Shown: positions 43,085 through 52,296 of the stretch, one piece after another
How positions within the stretch are numbered: the stretch's first letter is position 1
How the letters are laid out: every line of letters begins with the position of its first letter
Made by a program: the position numbers and the translations under genes
Source of the DNA: Micromonospora eburnea
GTDB taxonomy: Bacteria > Actinomycetota > Actinomycetes > Mycobacteriales > Micromonosporaceae
Assembly (NCBI RefSeq): GCF_900090225.1
Contig: NZ_FMHY01000002.1
Location: 1,054,001 to 1,118,000, forward strand
DNA: 64,000 bases
Direction: 5' to 3'
The notes under the pieces: model-generated
Told to the model about the DNA's origin: nothing
Database searches by the model: none
Seen by the model: only the letters and a program-made list of their open reading frames with translations

Positions 43085-44023
43085 GTGGGGGTGGCGATCG
43101 GGGGGCAGGTCCGCGAGGTGCTGGAGCGGCCCGGGGTCAGCGGGTGTGTGCACGTGGTCGACGTGGACGATCCGGGGCGGGAGGTCGCCGTCCGGGCGGA
43201 CGAGCAGGTGGTGATCGCCTCCGTCTTCAAGATCCTGCTGGTGCTGGAGTTCGCCCGGCAGGTCGCCGCCGGGCAGCTCGACCCGACCGAACGAGTGCTC
43301 GTGCGGGCCCGGGACCGGCTCGGCGGGTGGGGCATCGCCGGCTGCGCCGACGACGTCGAGGTGTCCCTGCGTGACCTCGCCTACTTCGCCATGTCGGTCA
43401 GCGACAACACCGCCGCCGACCTGTTGTTGCACCGGGTCGGGCCGGACGTGCTGCCGATGCTCGCCGCCGAGCTGGGGCTGCCGCGTACCCGGATCGTGGG
43501 CGGTCCCCGGGAGCTGGTCGAGGTGATGCTCGCGGACGTCGGCGCCCGCACCGAGGCCGACTTCGCCCGGATCTTCCCCACCCTGGGCGCCGAGCAGGTC
43601 CGGTCCATGCGGGTCTTCGACCCGCGACACACCACGTCGAGCACGGCCCGGGAGATCACCCGGCTGCTCGGCCTGATCTGGCGCGACGAGGCCGGGCCGC
43701 CGGTTGCCTGCGCGGCGGTCCGCGAGCTGATGAGCCGCCAGCTCTTCTGGACCCGGCTCGCCGCCGGCTTTCCGCCCGGCGTCCGGGTCGCCGGCAAGAC
43801 CGGCACCCTGCCCGGCCTGCACCTGGAGGCCGGCGTCGCCGAGTACCCCGACGGCGGCCGGTACGCCATCGCGGTCTACGCCCGCACCGAGCGGCTGAGC
43901 ACCCGGAGCATCGACGTGGACCTGGCGATGGGCGCGGCGGCCCGTACCGCCGTCGAGGCGTTGCGGGCAGGCGCGAATCCGCCGCCGGCCGAGGGTCGTG
44001 GCGGCCCCCCTGAGCTGCACTGA
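43085..44023 (+). CDS. Class-A beta-lactamase-like serine hydrolase without signal peptide
   Basis: 312 residues. Ser46-x-x-Lys49 (ASVFK), SDN in MSVSDNTAADLL and KTG in AGKTGTLPG are present in the right order. There is no N-terminal signal sequence from either GTG start (43085 or 43091). The omega-loop E-x-x-L-N motif with the general-base Glu is not recognisable; the stretch before HTTSSTAREITRL reads FARIFPTLGAEQ. It may be a cytoplasmic esterase or peptidase relative instead of a true penicillinase. Confidence 0.82.
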   Translation: MGVAIGGQVREVLERPGVSGCVHVVDVDDPGREVAVRADEQVVIASVFKILLVLEFARQVAAGQLDPTERVLVRARDRLGGWGIAGCADDVEVSLRDLAYFAMSVSDNTAADLLLHRVGPDVLPMLAAELGLPRTRIVGGPRELVEVMLADVGARTEADFARIFPTLGAEQVRSMRVFDPRHTTSSTAREITRLLGLIWRDEAGPPVACAAVRELMSRQLFWTRLAAGFPPGVRVAGKTGTLPGLHLEAGVAEYPDGGRYAIAVYARTERLSTRSIDVDLAMGAAARTAVEALRAGANPPPAEGRGGPPELH

Positions 44024-44129
44024 TATCCCGTCGCATATCGGCGGTGCCGGTGGTCGATCTTGGACAGGGCGGGCCGGTCGGTGCTGGGGTGGACGCACCG
44101 ACCACCCGACCGACGGGGGAGAAGACACC

Positions 44130-45131
44130 ATGCTCGACAACCACTCGTACGACCGCCGGCGCTTCCTGCGCGACGCCGCGATCGGCGCCGCCGCCGTCTC
44201 GGCCGGCGGGCTCGCCGCCGGTGCGCCGGCCCAGGCCGCCCCGGCGACCGCCGCCCCGGTCGCCGCCGCCCCGGTCGCCGCCGCCACCGGCCGGCGCTCC
44301 GGCGCGGTCAGCTTCCGCTGGTGGGGTACGTCCGGCTGGCGCATCGACATCGGCGACCGGACCGTGCTGGTCGACCCGTACCTCAGCCGCTACGACACCG
44401 GCCTGTTCAAGGGCGCGTTCCGGGAGGACACCCCGCTGGAGGTGGCCACCGACGTCATCGACCCGCTGGTGGACCGGGCCGAGAACATCCTGGTCACGCA
44501 CACCCACTGGGACCACTTCAACGACGTGCCGTACCTCGCCGGCCGGACCGGCGCCCGGGTTTTCGGCACGCTGACCGCGCACCACCTCGGGCTGGCGTAC
44601 GGGCTGCCGGCGGGGCAGCTCGTCCCGGTCAAGGGCGGCGAGGTGCTGGACTTCGGCACCTACACCGTCGAGGTGGTCAGCTCCCTGCACAGCCGCAACA
44701 AGTCATGGTCGGTGGCCTTCCCCGGCGTACGGCACAGCCAGCCGCCGAAGCCGGTGACCATCGCCGACCTTCCCGAGGGGGACACCCTGGCGTACCAGAT
44801 CCGGGTGGCCGGCGGCCCGGCGGTGTTCTTCATGGGCGCGAGCGACCTCAACGAGCGCAACCTGGCCGGGCTCGCCCCCGACGTGGCGATGGTGGCCTCC
44901 GCGGCGACCACCTCGACCGCCGACTACGTGCCCCGGCTGATGGCGGCGCTGGATTATCCGAAGGTCGTGGTGCCGGTGCACTGGGACAACTTCGAGACCC
45001 CGCTGACCAACCCGCCGGTGGTGGAGAAGACCGACCGTGAGCGCCTCGAAGACCTGATCACCGCCGTGCAGCGGGTGTCACCGCGTAGCCGGGTCCTGGT
45101 GCCCGAATACCACACGGCATACCACTTCTGA
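44130..45131 (+). CDS. Tat-exported metallo-beta-lactamase-fold hydrolase
   Basis: 333 residues. Twin-arginine signal DRRRFLRDAAIGAAAV, cleaved after about APAQAA. The mature enzyme has the two-metal motif VTHTHWDHFND (H-x-H-x-DH), later histidines in LHSRNKSW and VPVHWDNF, and FFMGASDLNE. This resembles the UlaG-like/NAPE-PLD-like MBL branch, acting outside the membrane. A perfect hairpin follows 6 nt after the stop. Confidence 0.87.
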   Translation: MLDNHSYDRRRFLRDAAIGAAAVSAGGLAAGAPAQAAPATAAPVAAAPVAAATGRRSGAVSFRWWGTSGWRIDIGDRTVLVDPYLSRYDTGLFKGAFREDTPLEVATDVIDPLVDRAENILVTHTHWDHFNDVPYLAGRTGARVFGTLTAHHLGLAYGLPAGQLVPVKGGEVLDFGTYTVEVVSSLHSRNKSWSVAFPGVRHSQPPKPVTIADLPEGDTLAYQIRVAGGPAVFFMGASDLNERNLAGLAPDVAMVASAATTSTADYVPRLMAALDYPKVVVPVHWDNFETPLTNPPVVEKTDRERLEDLITAVQRVSPRSRVLVPEYHTAYHF

Positions 45132-45137
45132 CATAAG

Positions 45138-45173
45138 GGGTGGCCCGCCACCGCGTCCGGTCGCGGGCCACCC
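45138..45173 (+). terminator. Hairpin terminator after the MBL gene
   Basis: GGGTGGCCCGC (45138-45148) pairs exactly with GCGGGCCACCC (45163-45173), 14-nt loop. Confidence 0.72.
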
Positions 45174-45391
45174 GGCCGGGGGAGCCGCCGACCACCGTGG
45201 CCAGCGGCAGATTGTCGGGCACCCGGCGCCCGCCACGCTCAGGTATCTTGAGCCGGAGTGCGCCTCGACCGTCCTGTTTGGATCTCGAACGGGATCGACG
45301 ACGCCTCCGCTCCGATCCGGCACGGCCGCGACCGGGAAGACCGGTCAGGGAGCGAAGATCCTCGTACGGCCGTCAGGAGGATGAGACCGAC

Positions 45392-46864
45392 GTGCTGGGG
45401 TTGGACCAGGTAACAGCCGCCTCGAACGAGAGTGACGGCACATCCGCAGGGCCGGACACCGCGGTTCCGGCGGACCCGACGCGGGCACCCAGCGCCGGCA
45501 CGCCGGCCGAGCTGGTCACCGCGATGCGCGCGCTCAAGGAGTGGACGGGCCTGACCTACCGGCAGTTGCAGCGCCGGGCCGCCGCTTCGGGCGCCGTGCT
45601 GCCGCACAGCACGATCGCTGCCGTGCTGACCCGCACCACACTGCCCCGTGAGGACCTGCTCGCCACGTTTGTCCGAGCCTGCGGCGGCGATGACGCCGCG
45701 GTCGAGAGCTGGCTGACCACCCGTCGCCGCATCGCCGTCGCCGCCACCCGGTCCGGTCCGGACAACACCGGCACGCCGTCCCAGCCGGCGGCACCCGAGC
45801 CGGACGCGGCCACGAGCGCCCAATCGGCCGACCCGGTCCCGCCGGCGGTCGAACCGGATCGGAATTCGGCCGTCCCGGATCGGGAGCCGACCGTGCCGGA
45901 TCGGGATTCGGCTGTGCCGGATCGAGAGCCGGTCGTCTCGGATCGGGAGCCGACCGCGCCGGATCGGGAGCCGGTCGTCTCGGATCGGAATTCGGCCGCG
46001 CCGGATCGGGATTCGACCGTGCCGGATCGGGAGCCTGCGGCGTTGCCGGCGGGTGCCGGTGCGGCCGGGCTCCTGAACGATCCGCCGACGGACCCCGAGC
46101 CTGACGCGCCCGCCGCCGCCCGTGCCGTACCCGACGTGGACAGTTCGGGGCCGGCCACCGCTCCCACCGATGCCGCCTGGGAAGCGGCAATAGGCACCGG
46201 CACCGGCTCCGACCCGAGCGCGCTGACCTCAGCGACCGCCGAACAGCGGCAGTGGCGCTGGAAGGGCATCCACCGCCACGACCCGGCGGACGAGGTCCCC
46301 CGCCCCAAGGGGCTGCGGTGGCTGGTGCCTCCCATCATGTACCGCACCGGTTGGGCGGCCCGGGTTCTGTCGGGCGTGCTGGTGCTCCTGCTCGTCCTGA
46401 TCGCCGTGGCGTTCACCGTCCGCCTGATGCGCGACCGGGGCGGCTCCCCGGCTGTCGACCCCAACAGAAGCGACGTGGTGGTCGAGACCGAGGACGCCGA
46501 TCCGCAACAGCCCCCGTCTCAGTCGCCGCCCACCACCCGGCCCAAACCGCCCCGGACCAGCACGCCAGGGAAGGGACAACCGTCCGCCGGTGTCGTTCCG
46601 CCGCTGGCGCCTGCCGCGCCCGCTGCGTCCACCGGGTCCGCTGGGCAGGCTGGACCCACTGCGCCACCCACCGCGCCCGCTGCGCCCACCAGCGCACCCA
46701 GATCGAGTCGCCACCCCGACCCGGGGTCCGGGAGCACGACATATAGCTGCGACACCAACGGCTGCAACCCGTTCCTCGGAACGTCGGATCCGTGGGGACA
46801 GCCCGCACCGGGCAATACGAGCGACTGCCAGTATCCGTGTGTCGTGATCACCAAGTTGGACTAG
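45392..46864 (+). CDS. HTH - heptad-repeat - membrane protein with extracellular Pro-rich tail
   Basis: 490 residues from GTG 45392 (AGGAGG at 45375-45380; spacing 11). A longer frame from 45140 has only low-complexity upstream sequence. Residues ~35-100 resemble an actinobacterial helix-turn-helix (MRALKEWTGLTYRQLQRRAA, LTRTTLPREDLLATFVRACG). Then come nine 7-residue repeats of PDREPxV type, an Ala/Pro stretch, one membrane segment near 335-355 (LSGVLVLLLVLIAVAFTVRL) and a Pro/Ala/Thr tail with four cysteines at the end (YSCDTNGC, DCQYPC). Cytoplasmic HTH joined to an outside sensor resembles one-component membrane regulators. Confidence 0.78.
   Translation: MLGLDQVTAASNESDGTSAGPDTAVPADPTRAPSAGTPAELVTAMRALKEWTGLTYRQLQRRAAASGAVLPHSTIAAVLTRTTLPREDLLATFVRACGGDDAAVESWLTTRRRIAVAATRSGPDNTGTPSQPAAPEPDAATSAQSADPVPPAVEPDRNSAVPDREPTVPDRDSAVPDREPVVSDREPTAPDREPVVSDRNSAAPDRDSTVPDREPAALPAGAGAAGLLNDPPTDPEPDAPAAARAVPDVDSSGPATAPTDAAWEAAIGTGTGSDPSALTSATAEQRQWRWKGIHRHDPADEVPRPKGLRWLVPPIMYRTGWAARVLSGVLVLLLVLIAVAFTVRLMRDRGGSPAVDPNRSDVVVETEDADPQQPPSQSPPTTRPKPPRTSTPGKGQPSAGVVPPLAPAAPAASTGSAGQAGPTAPPTAPAAPTSAPRSSRHPDPGSGSTTYSCDTNGCNPFLGTSDPWGQPAPGNTSDCQYPCVVITKLD
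45854..46042 (+). repeat. Nine tandem 21-bp repeats within the HTH membrane protein gene
   Basis: The unit CCGGATCGGGAGCCGACCGTG and variants recurs nine times, coding for P/S-D-R-E/D/N-P/S-x-x heptads. GATCGGGA recurs in most units. Copy number could vary by slippage and would change linker length. Confidence 0.85.
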
Positions 46865-46903
46865 GCGCATTTCGCCTGGCGGCGGGCCTGCCGGCCCTCG
46901 TGG

Positions 46904-47443
46904 TCAGCCCGCCGTCAGGTCCCGCAGGGCACCCACCGACTTCCAGTTGCGGGTGGTGGCCACCACACCGAGCTTCTTCTCCAGGTAGGTGTTGGTGAAC
47001 TTCGACCGGCCGTACCCGCCGTCGGGGTAGTGCAGGAAGACCTCCCGCCCGGTCACCGCGTACTCCAGGTTCTCCCCGCCGGGGACGGTCAGCGCCGTCA
47101 CCTTCGCCTTCGCCGGCGCGGTGGACAGGAAAGCCACCAGTAGCCGGGTCGGGTCATCCTGCCGGTCGGCGTACGGGTTGCCGTCGACCACGGCCGCCAG
47201 TTCGCCGCCGCTGCGTACCAGCACCGGCACGGTCAGCCCCAACTCGGACGTGATCGCCCGCTCGATGCCCTCGGCCAGGATCTCGGCCCTCGTCGGCGGG
47301 CTGGTGAAGACCACGTTGCCGCTCTGCAGGTAGGTCTTCACGTCCTCGTGCCCGAGGCCCGTGACCAGGCGACGCAGGTCCGCCATCGCGATCCGGGTGG
47401 TGCCGACGTTGACGCCCCGCAGCAGGGCGGCGTAGCGGGTCAT
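46904..47443 (-). CDS. DUF1697 family protein
   Basis: 179 residues. Starts RYAALLRGVNVGTTRIAMAD, then VKTYLQSGNVVFTSP and a C-terminal FTNTYLEKKLGVVATTRNW, which are the defining segments of the widespread DUF1697 family. No activity is established. Single gene. Confidence 0.9.
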   Translation of the reverse strand: MTRYAALLRGVNVGTTRIAMADLRRLVTGLGHEDVKTYLQSGNVVFTSPPTRAEILAEGIERAITSELGLTVPVLVRSGGELAAVVDGNPYADRQDDPTRLLVAFLSTAPAKAKVTALTVPGGENLEYAVTGREVFLHYPDGGYGRSKFTNTYLEKKLGVVATTRNWKSVGALRDLTAG

Positions 47444-47591
47444 CCGGGCCTCCTCGCCTCGACGTCGCTGGTGCCCAGCCTATGGCGCGTGGTGGGGGCC
47501 GGCTGGCCGGGCCGCCCGCTCGGCGGCGGGTGGCCGGGGCTGCCGGCGTAGGCCGTCGGGCCGCCGACGCGCGCCGAGAGGGCGTCGCGGA

Positions 47592-47987
47592 TCAGCGTTG
47601 GCGGATGGCGGTGGAGTCGAGACGGAAACCGACGGTGCGGTCGACGATCCGTTCGACCAGCTCCGCCTTCCGCAGCCCGGCCACCCCGCGCAGCCCGGCC
47701 CGGGCGGCGAGGGCGCGCAACGCCCGGGTCGTCCAGGACGCCAGGTACGCCGTAGCGTCGTCGCGCCGCGACATGGCGGTGAGCGCGGCGTGCGCCCGCT
47801 CGACGTCCACCCCGGAGGGCGTGGGTGAGGCGGCGCGGGTGGCCGGCGACTCGCCGCCCGTGGCGCGGGAAGCCGGCAGCAGGGCCAGCCGGGCGCGTCC
47901 CTCGGCCAGGGCGGCCACGTCCGCGGCCGAGAGACCGGTCAGGAACTCGGCCACCCGGGCCAGCACGGTACGGGTCGGGTCGGTCAT
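47592..47987 (-). CDS. Small SAP-like partner protein of the ParA-type ATPase
   Basis: 131 residues from the ATG that overlaps the ParA stop (ATGA). The C-terminal LAARAGLRGVAGLRKAELVE looks like a SAP or Rho-N-like helix pair that binds nucleic acid. The middle (AHAALTAMSRRDDATAYLAS) is helical. Coupled translation suggests it is the ParA partner, replacing a ParB. Confidence 0.72.
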   Translation of the reverse strand: MTDPTRTVLARVAEFLTGLSAADVAALAEGRARLALLPASRATGGESPATRAASPTPSGVDVERAHAALTAMSRRDDATAYLASWTTRALRALAARAGLRGVAGLRKAELVERIVDRTVGFRLDSTAIRQR

Positions 47988-48916
47988 GCGCCCGCCCCCA
48001 CCGGCTGGAGGTTGGCCAGGAACTCGGTGGTGATCTGCCGCAGTTCCTCGCGTACCGCCGGGGCGGTGACCCGGTCCCGCAGCACCACCGGCACCCCGCG
48101 CGGGGTGTTCGTGGCGAACAGCGTCACGTTCTCCCGCAGCGCGGTCGGGAAGACCGGTACGCCCAGCGCGCTGACCTGATCCATGTAGCCCTGCTGCGCG
48201 GCGATCGGCCGCTGCGCCATCAGCTGGATCATCGTGAACACCACGCCGGCGATGCCCGGGGCCACCTTGTGGTGGCGGCGGATCTTGGCGAACCGGCGGG
48301 AGTCCGCGTTGTACCGGTCGACCAGTTCCCGCACGTTGCCGTGCAGGTAGTCGATGCCCAGGGTGGACAGATAGTCGGCCCGGGCCGGGATGAGCAGGTG
48401 GTCGCTGGCGATGATCGCCGACTGGGTGACCACGTTGAAGTTCGGCGGGCAGTCGATGAGCACCAGGTCGTACGGGTCCAGTGCCGGGTCGTGCAGCCCC
48501 TGGTCGAGCGAGCCGCGGACCCGGAACAGCTCGGCGTCGTACTCGTCGCCGTCGGCCACCCCACGCGCCAACGCCAGGTCGATGTCGACGAGTTGCAGGT
48601 GGGACGCGATCAGGTCGAGCCGCCCCGTGCCCTTGAGCTGGGCGTTGGCGGGGCCGGGGGTGACCACCAGCTCGCCGAGGGTGGCCGCCGGATCGTTCCC
48701 GCGCAGGCCGTCGTACCAGCGCTTGACGGTTCGGCCGTCGCGCAGCCGGTCCCGCCAGTCGTCGGGTTCGTAGAAGCTGAACGTCAGGCTGGCCTGCGGA
48801 TCGAGGTCGATCAGCAGCACCTTCAGCCCCCGGTTGGCCAGCTCGGCCCCGATGTTGGCGGTCATCGTGGTCTTGCCGACCCCGCCCTTGTAGTTGATCA
48901 CCGATACGACGTACAC
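47984..48916 (-). CDS. ParA/MinD-family ATPase
   Basis: 310 residues from GTG 48916, chosen because GGAGG is 5 nt upstream; longer frames reach 49018. Deviant Walker A KGGVGKTTM at residues 10-18, LLIDLDPQASLTF, and Walker B YDLVLIDCPPNF. These are diagnostic of dimerising ATPases that pattern cargo on nucleoid or membrane. Next to no ParB and no origin, so chromosome partition is unlikely. Divergent (117 bp) from the Ycf46-like AAA operon, suggesting a shared function. Confidence 0.87.
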   Translation of the reverse strand: MYVVSVINYKGGVGKTTMTANIGAELANRGLKVLLIDLDPQASLTFSFYEPDDWRDRLRDGRTVKRWYDGLRGNDPAATLGELVVTPGPANAQLKGTGRLDLIASHLQLVDIDLALARGVADGDEYDAELFRVRGSLDQGLHDPALDPYDLVLIDCPPNFNVVTQSAIIASDHLLIPARADYLSTLGIDYLHGNVRELVDRYNADSRRFAKIRRHHKVAPGIAGVVFTMIQLMAQRPIAAQQGYMDQVSALGVPVFPTALRENVTLFATNTPRGVPVVLRDRVTAPAVREELRQITTEFLANLQPVGAGA

Positions 48917-49032
48917 CGGCACCTCCCCGACCGGGAACGGTAACGGGCGGCGGCGTCCGGCGACAGGGCAGCACCCAGGAGCCCCGGTGTTACAGTGCCG
49001 GCTCGGCGGGCCGCTCAAGGGGAGGCGTCAGC

Positions 49033-50652
49033 ATGGCCGGTTTCCGCGACACACTGTCGAAGCTGCTGAAGGCACGTGTCCCGGTGCTGCTCGTCGAGTC
49101 GTACGAGGAGCAGCGGGTGCTCGCCGAGATCGCCGCGGTGGCGCAGGACGCGCTCCAGGTGCGTACCCCCCGCGGGCTGTGGACCTGGTCGGCCACCCGT
49201 GGGCTGGTCTCCCCGGACGGCGGCGGCCGGCAGGGCACCACCGGGGCCGAGGCCGCCCTGGATGCCGCGCAGCGGATCGAGGAGCCCGCCGTCGTCGTCT
49301 TCACCGACCTGCACCCCGCCCTCGGCGCGGGTGGCCGGCCGGCGGAACCGGGTGTGGTACGCCGGCTGCGGGACCTCGCCGCCGCCTTCCGCTCGGGGCC
49401 GGTGCCGCGCACCCTCGTCCTGGTCTCCCCGGTGCCGCACCTGCCGGTGGAACTGGCCAAGGAGGTGACCGTGGTGGACTTCCCGCTGCCCGCCGAGGCG
49501 GAGATTCGCGCGGTGCTGGACGCCATGATCAGCGCGAACACGGCCAGCGGCCGGATCCGGATCGACGTGGACGAGCGCGGCCGGGAGCGGCTGGCCAAGG
49601 CGGCCCTCGGGCTGACCCTGCACGAGGCGGAAAATGCCTTCGCACGAGCCATGGTGGACGACGGGGTGCTCGACGCCCACGACCTCAGCGTGGTGCACGA
49701 GGAGAAGCGGCAGGCGGTACGCCGATCCGGGCTGCTGGAGTTCGTCGACGACAGCGTGCCGCTCGGCGACATCGGCGGGCTGGAGAACCTGAAGCGCTGG
49801 CTGGCCAAGCGGGACGGATCGTGGCTGGCCGAGGCCGCCGCGTACGGGCTGCCCGCGCCCCGGGGGGTGCTCATCACCGGCGTGCCGGGCTGCGGCAAGT
49901 CGCTGACCGCGAAGGCGGTCGCCGCCGCCTGGGGGCTGCCGCTGCTGCGGCTGGACATCGGCAAGGTCTTCGCCGGGCTGGTCGGCTCCAGCGAGCAGAA
50001 CATGCGCGGCGCGATCCGTACGGCGGAGGCCGTGTCGCCGTGCGTGCTCTGGCTGGACGAGATCGAGAAGGGCTTCGCGGGCGGCAGCGGGGATTCCGGC
50101 ACCTCCGCGCGGGTGTTCGGCTCCTTCCTCACCTGGATGCAGGAGAAGACCCGGCCGGTGTTCGTCATCGCCACCGCCAACGACTTCGCCGGGCTGCCCC
50201 CGGAACTGCTGCGCAAGGGCCGGTTCGACGAGATCTTCTTCGTGGACCTGCCGACCCGGGCGGAACGCGCCGCCATCTGGCAGGTGCACATCGCCCGCCG
50301 GCTGCGTCACCCGGCCGTGGCGGGCGACCTCGCCCTCGACCACGCCCTGCTCACCGAGCTGTCCGAACTCAGCGAGGGCTACTCCGGCGCCGAGATCGAG
50401 CAGGCCGTCGTCGGCGGACTCGTCGACGCGTACGCCGAGCGCCGCCCGCTGCGCCGCGACGACCTGCTGCGGGCACTGATGAACATGGTCCCGTTGAGCG
50501 TCACCCAGGCCGAGCGGCTGGATGCCGTCCGGGCCTGGGCGGAGAACCGCGCGGTGGCGGCGACCGCCGCGGAGGACTGGGACCTGGACAACCGGGCCGC
50601 CGGATCGGCCCACGCGGGCGGACCGCAGGGCGGCCGGCGCGTGGAATTCTGA
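49033..50652 (+). CDS. Ycf46-like AAA ATPase
   Basis: 539 residues. The N-terminal ~230 form a degenerate NTPase-like domain ([33 protein letters not shown]) as in Ycf46. The C-terminal AAA module has [20 protein letters not shown], Walker A GVPGCGKS (283-290), Walker [11 protein letters not shown] (Asp342-Glu343), sensor-1 [20 protein letters not shown] and the arginine-finger region [15 protein letters not shown]. Ribosome site GGGGAGG. Heads a five-gene operon. Ycf46 is known from cyanobacteria and plastids; the biochemical function is not settled. Confidence 0.87.
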   Translation: MAGFRDTLSKLLKARVPVLLVESYEEQRVLAEIAAVAQDALQVRTPRGLWTWSATRGLVSPDGGGRQGTTGAEAALDAAQRIEEPAVVVFTDLHPALGAGGRPAEPGVVRRLRDLAAAFRSGPVPRTLVLVSPVPHLPVELAKEVTVVDFPLPAEAEIRAVLDAMISANTASGRIRIDVDERGRERLAKAALGLTLHEAENAFARAMVDDGVLDAHDLSVVHEEKRQAVRRSGLLEFVDDSVPLGDIGGLENLKRWLAKRDGSWLAEAAAYGLPAPRGVLITGVPGCGKSLTAKAVAAAWGLPLLRLDIGKVFAGLVGSSEQNMRGAIRTAEAVSPCVLWLDEIEKGFAGGSGDSGTSARVFGSFLTWMQEKTRPVFVIATANDFAGLPPELLRKGRFDEIFFVDLPTRAERAAIWQVHIARRLRHPAVAGDLALDHALLTELSELSEGYSGAEIEQAVVGGLVDAYAERRPLRRDDLLRALMNMVPLSVTQAERLDAVRAWAENRAVAATAAEDWDLDNRAAGSAHAGGPQGGRRVEF

Positions 50653-50679
50653 GCCGTCCACCCATCCGAGGGAGCCTTG

Positions 50680-51132
50680 GTGAGCATCTCGTTGTTACTG
50701 CTACCCCTGGCGGTGGCCTCGGTGGCCGCCGTGCACGCCGCCACCGACCGAGACGACCAGGGGCGCACGATCTGCCAGGTGCGGACCCGGATGCGCGACG
50801 AGACGCTGCTGGCCGCCGCGCTGCGGGACACCGGCGCGGTGGTCGGCGTCGAGGGCCAGACGCTCGCCGCGGCCTGGGCCGGGGTACGCGCGGACTTCGA
50901 GCGTGACGCGGACGGCATCTGGACGGCGCACCTGCGCGGCGACGTGGACGAGGAGCGCGCGACGGCCATCGTGCGGGCGGTCGACGCCGCGTACGGGCAC
51001 CAGGTGCAGCGGGCGGTGCTCGACCGGTTGCGCGCGCAGGCCCCCGCCGCCGGGCTGCGCCTGGAGTCCGAGGAGGTCACCGAGGACGCCTCGGTACGCC
51101 TGGTCTTCGCCGTCGAGGGGCGGACGGCGTGA
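50680..51132 (+). CDS. Ycf35/DUF1257-like protein
   Basis: 150 residues from GTG 50680 (GAGGGAG 5 nt upstream; a TTG lies one codon earlier). A hydrophobic start (LLLLPLAVASVAAVHAA) is followed by CQVRTRMRDETLLAAALRDT, which resembles the conserved start of DUF1257 (Ycf35), then FERDADGIWTAHLRGDV and DAAYGHQVQRAVLDRLRAQA. The similarity is by eye. Position between a Ycf46-like AAA and a DUF2997-like gene supports it. Confidence 0.68.
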   Translation: MSISLLLLPLAVASVAAVHAATDRDDQGRTICQVRTRMRDETLLAAALRDTGAVVGVEGQTLAAAWAGVRADFERDADGIWTAHLRGDVDEERATAIVRAVDAAYGHQVQRAVLDRLRAQAPAAGLRLESEEVTEDASVRLVFAVEGRTA

Positions 51133-51341
51133 CCGGCCGGCCCCGGGTCGAGGTGACCGTGCACCCGGACGGTTCGGTGACCGCGCAGACCCACGACGTC
51201 CTCGGCGAGCGCTGCCTGGACTACGTGGCCGTGCTGGAGGACCTGCTCGCCGCGCGGTCGGTCGACAGCGCGTACACCGCCGACCTCACCCGTGCCGAGG
51301 TGAGCGCCCGACAGGAGGACCGCGATGTCGACCGCGCCTGA
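51129..51341 (+). CDS. DUF2997-like small protein
   Basis: 70 residues, GTGA overlap with the gene before. VEVTVHPDGSVTAQTHDVLG followed by GERCLDYVAVLEDLLA, including a single Cys after GE-R, fits the short DUF2997 proteins that sit beside Ycf35 in cyanobacteria. The C-terminus overlaps the next gene by 17 nt. Confidence 0.68.
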   Translation: MTGRPRVEVTVHPDGSVTAQTHDVLGERCLDYVAVLEDLLAARSVDSAYTADLTRAEVSARQEDRDVDRA

Positions 51342-52296
51342 CGGCGGCTGGCCCGCGTACCCGGCGGGCTCGCCGCCCGCGGCCTACGGCCCGGGGTTGC
51401 CGGCGACGCCGGTCACGGGTGGGCCGCCCAATCCCGGGGTCGACGGGAAGTGGCGGCTGCTGCACAGCTGGTGGCTGCTCCTGCCGATCCTCGGCTGCGG
51501 CTGCCTTGGCGGATTCGGCTTCATCTATGTCGGTCTACGGACGCGTCGACCCGCCTGGTGGATCTCCGGCATCGGCTACGCGCTGCTCGGCTGGGCCGCT
51601 TTCGCGACTGTCGGAGAGGCCGACAAAGAGTCCGTGCTGAGCAACGTGGCGACCGCGGTCATGCTCATGATCTGGATCGGGGGCATCGTGCACGCGCTCC
51701 TGATCAACTCGGCCTGGCTGCGTTGGCAGGCCACCCACCGGCCCTGGTACCAGCAGCCGACCGGCTGGTCCGCCACCGGCTACCCGCCGGGCCCGCTCGC
51801 CCCACCGCCGGTCCCCGCCCCGACCCCGGCGACGTGGCCGTCCGGCAGCCCCACGACGGGCGGGTTCGCGCCGGCTCCGCCGGGTGCTCCCGACGGCTTC
51901 GCGCCGCCTGGCAGTCCGGTGGCCGGTGGCTTCGCCTCGCCCGGCGGTCCGATGGCCGGCGGCTTCGCGTCGCCGGTTCCGCCGGGAGTCGGCGTACCGG
52001 CGCAAGCCTCCCCGCCGGCCGCGTCCTGGGACGTGCCGCAGTCCGGGTCCACGGTGGACGTGAACACCGTGGACGCCGCCCAGCTCACCACCCTGCCCGG
52101 CTTCGACGCGACCCGGGTGCACCGGGTGCTCGTCGAACGGGAGCGCCGCCGGGGGTTCGGCAGCGTCGCCGAGTTCGTCGCCGCCGCCGAACTGGCCCCG
52201 CACGAGTACGCCCGGCTGCGGGACGTCCTGGTCTGCGTACCGCCGGCCGGTCCCGCCACGCCCGGCCAGCCGCATGGACGCGTACTCGATTTCTGA
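51325..52296 (+). CDS. Membrane protein with C-terminal helix-hairpin-helix domain
   Basis: 323 residues. Pro/Gly-rich start, about three membrane segments (LLLPILGCGCLGGFGFIYVG, AWWISGIGYALLGWAAFATV, AVMLMIWIGGIVHALLI), a long Pro/Gly linker with repeated GGFA(S/P)P units (~175-225), and a ComEA-type HhH end (TVDVNTVDAAQLTTLPGFD). Ribosome site AGGAGG upstream. Probably anchors the module to the membrane. Confidence 0.8.
   Translation: MSTAPDGGWPAYPAGSPPAAYGPGLPATPVTGGPPNPGVDGKWRLLHSWWLLLPILGCGCLGGFGFIYVGLRTRRPAWWISGIGYALLGWAAFATVGEADKESVLSNVATAVMLMIWIGGIVHALLINSAWLRWQATHRPWYQQPTGWSATGYPPGPLAPPPVPAPTPATWPSGSPTTGGFAPAPPGAPDGFAPPGSPVAGGFASPGGPMAGGFASPVPPGVGVPAQASPPAASWDVPQSGSTVDVNTVDAAQLTTLPGFDATRVHRVLVERERRRGFGSVAEFVAAAELAPHEYARLRDVLVCVPPAGPATPGQPHGRVLDF

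Noticed and set aside
45854..46042. Tandem 21-bp repeats considered as a CRISPR array
   Set aside because: Units are directly adjacent without spacers and in frame with a protein, so they are a coding repeat.
47592..48916. ParA gene considered as a plasmid or chromosome partition locus
   Set aside because: No ParB, no parS-like or origin repeats are visible; the small partner is SAP-like and the neighbours are not replication genes.
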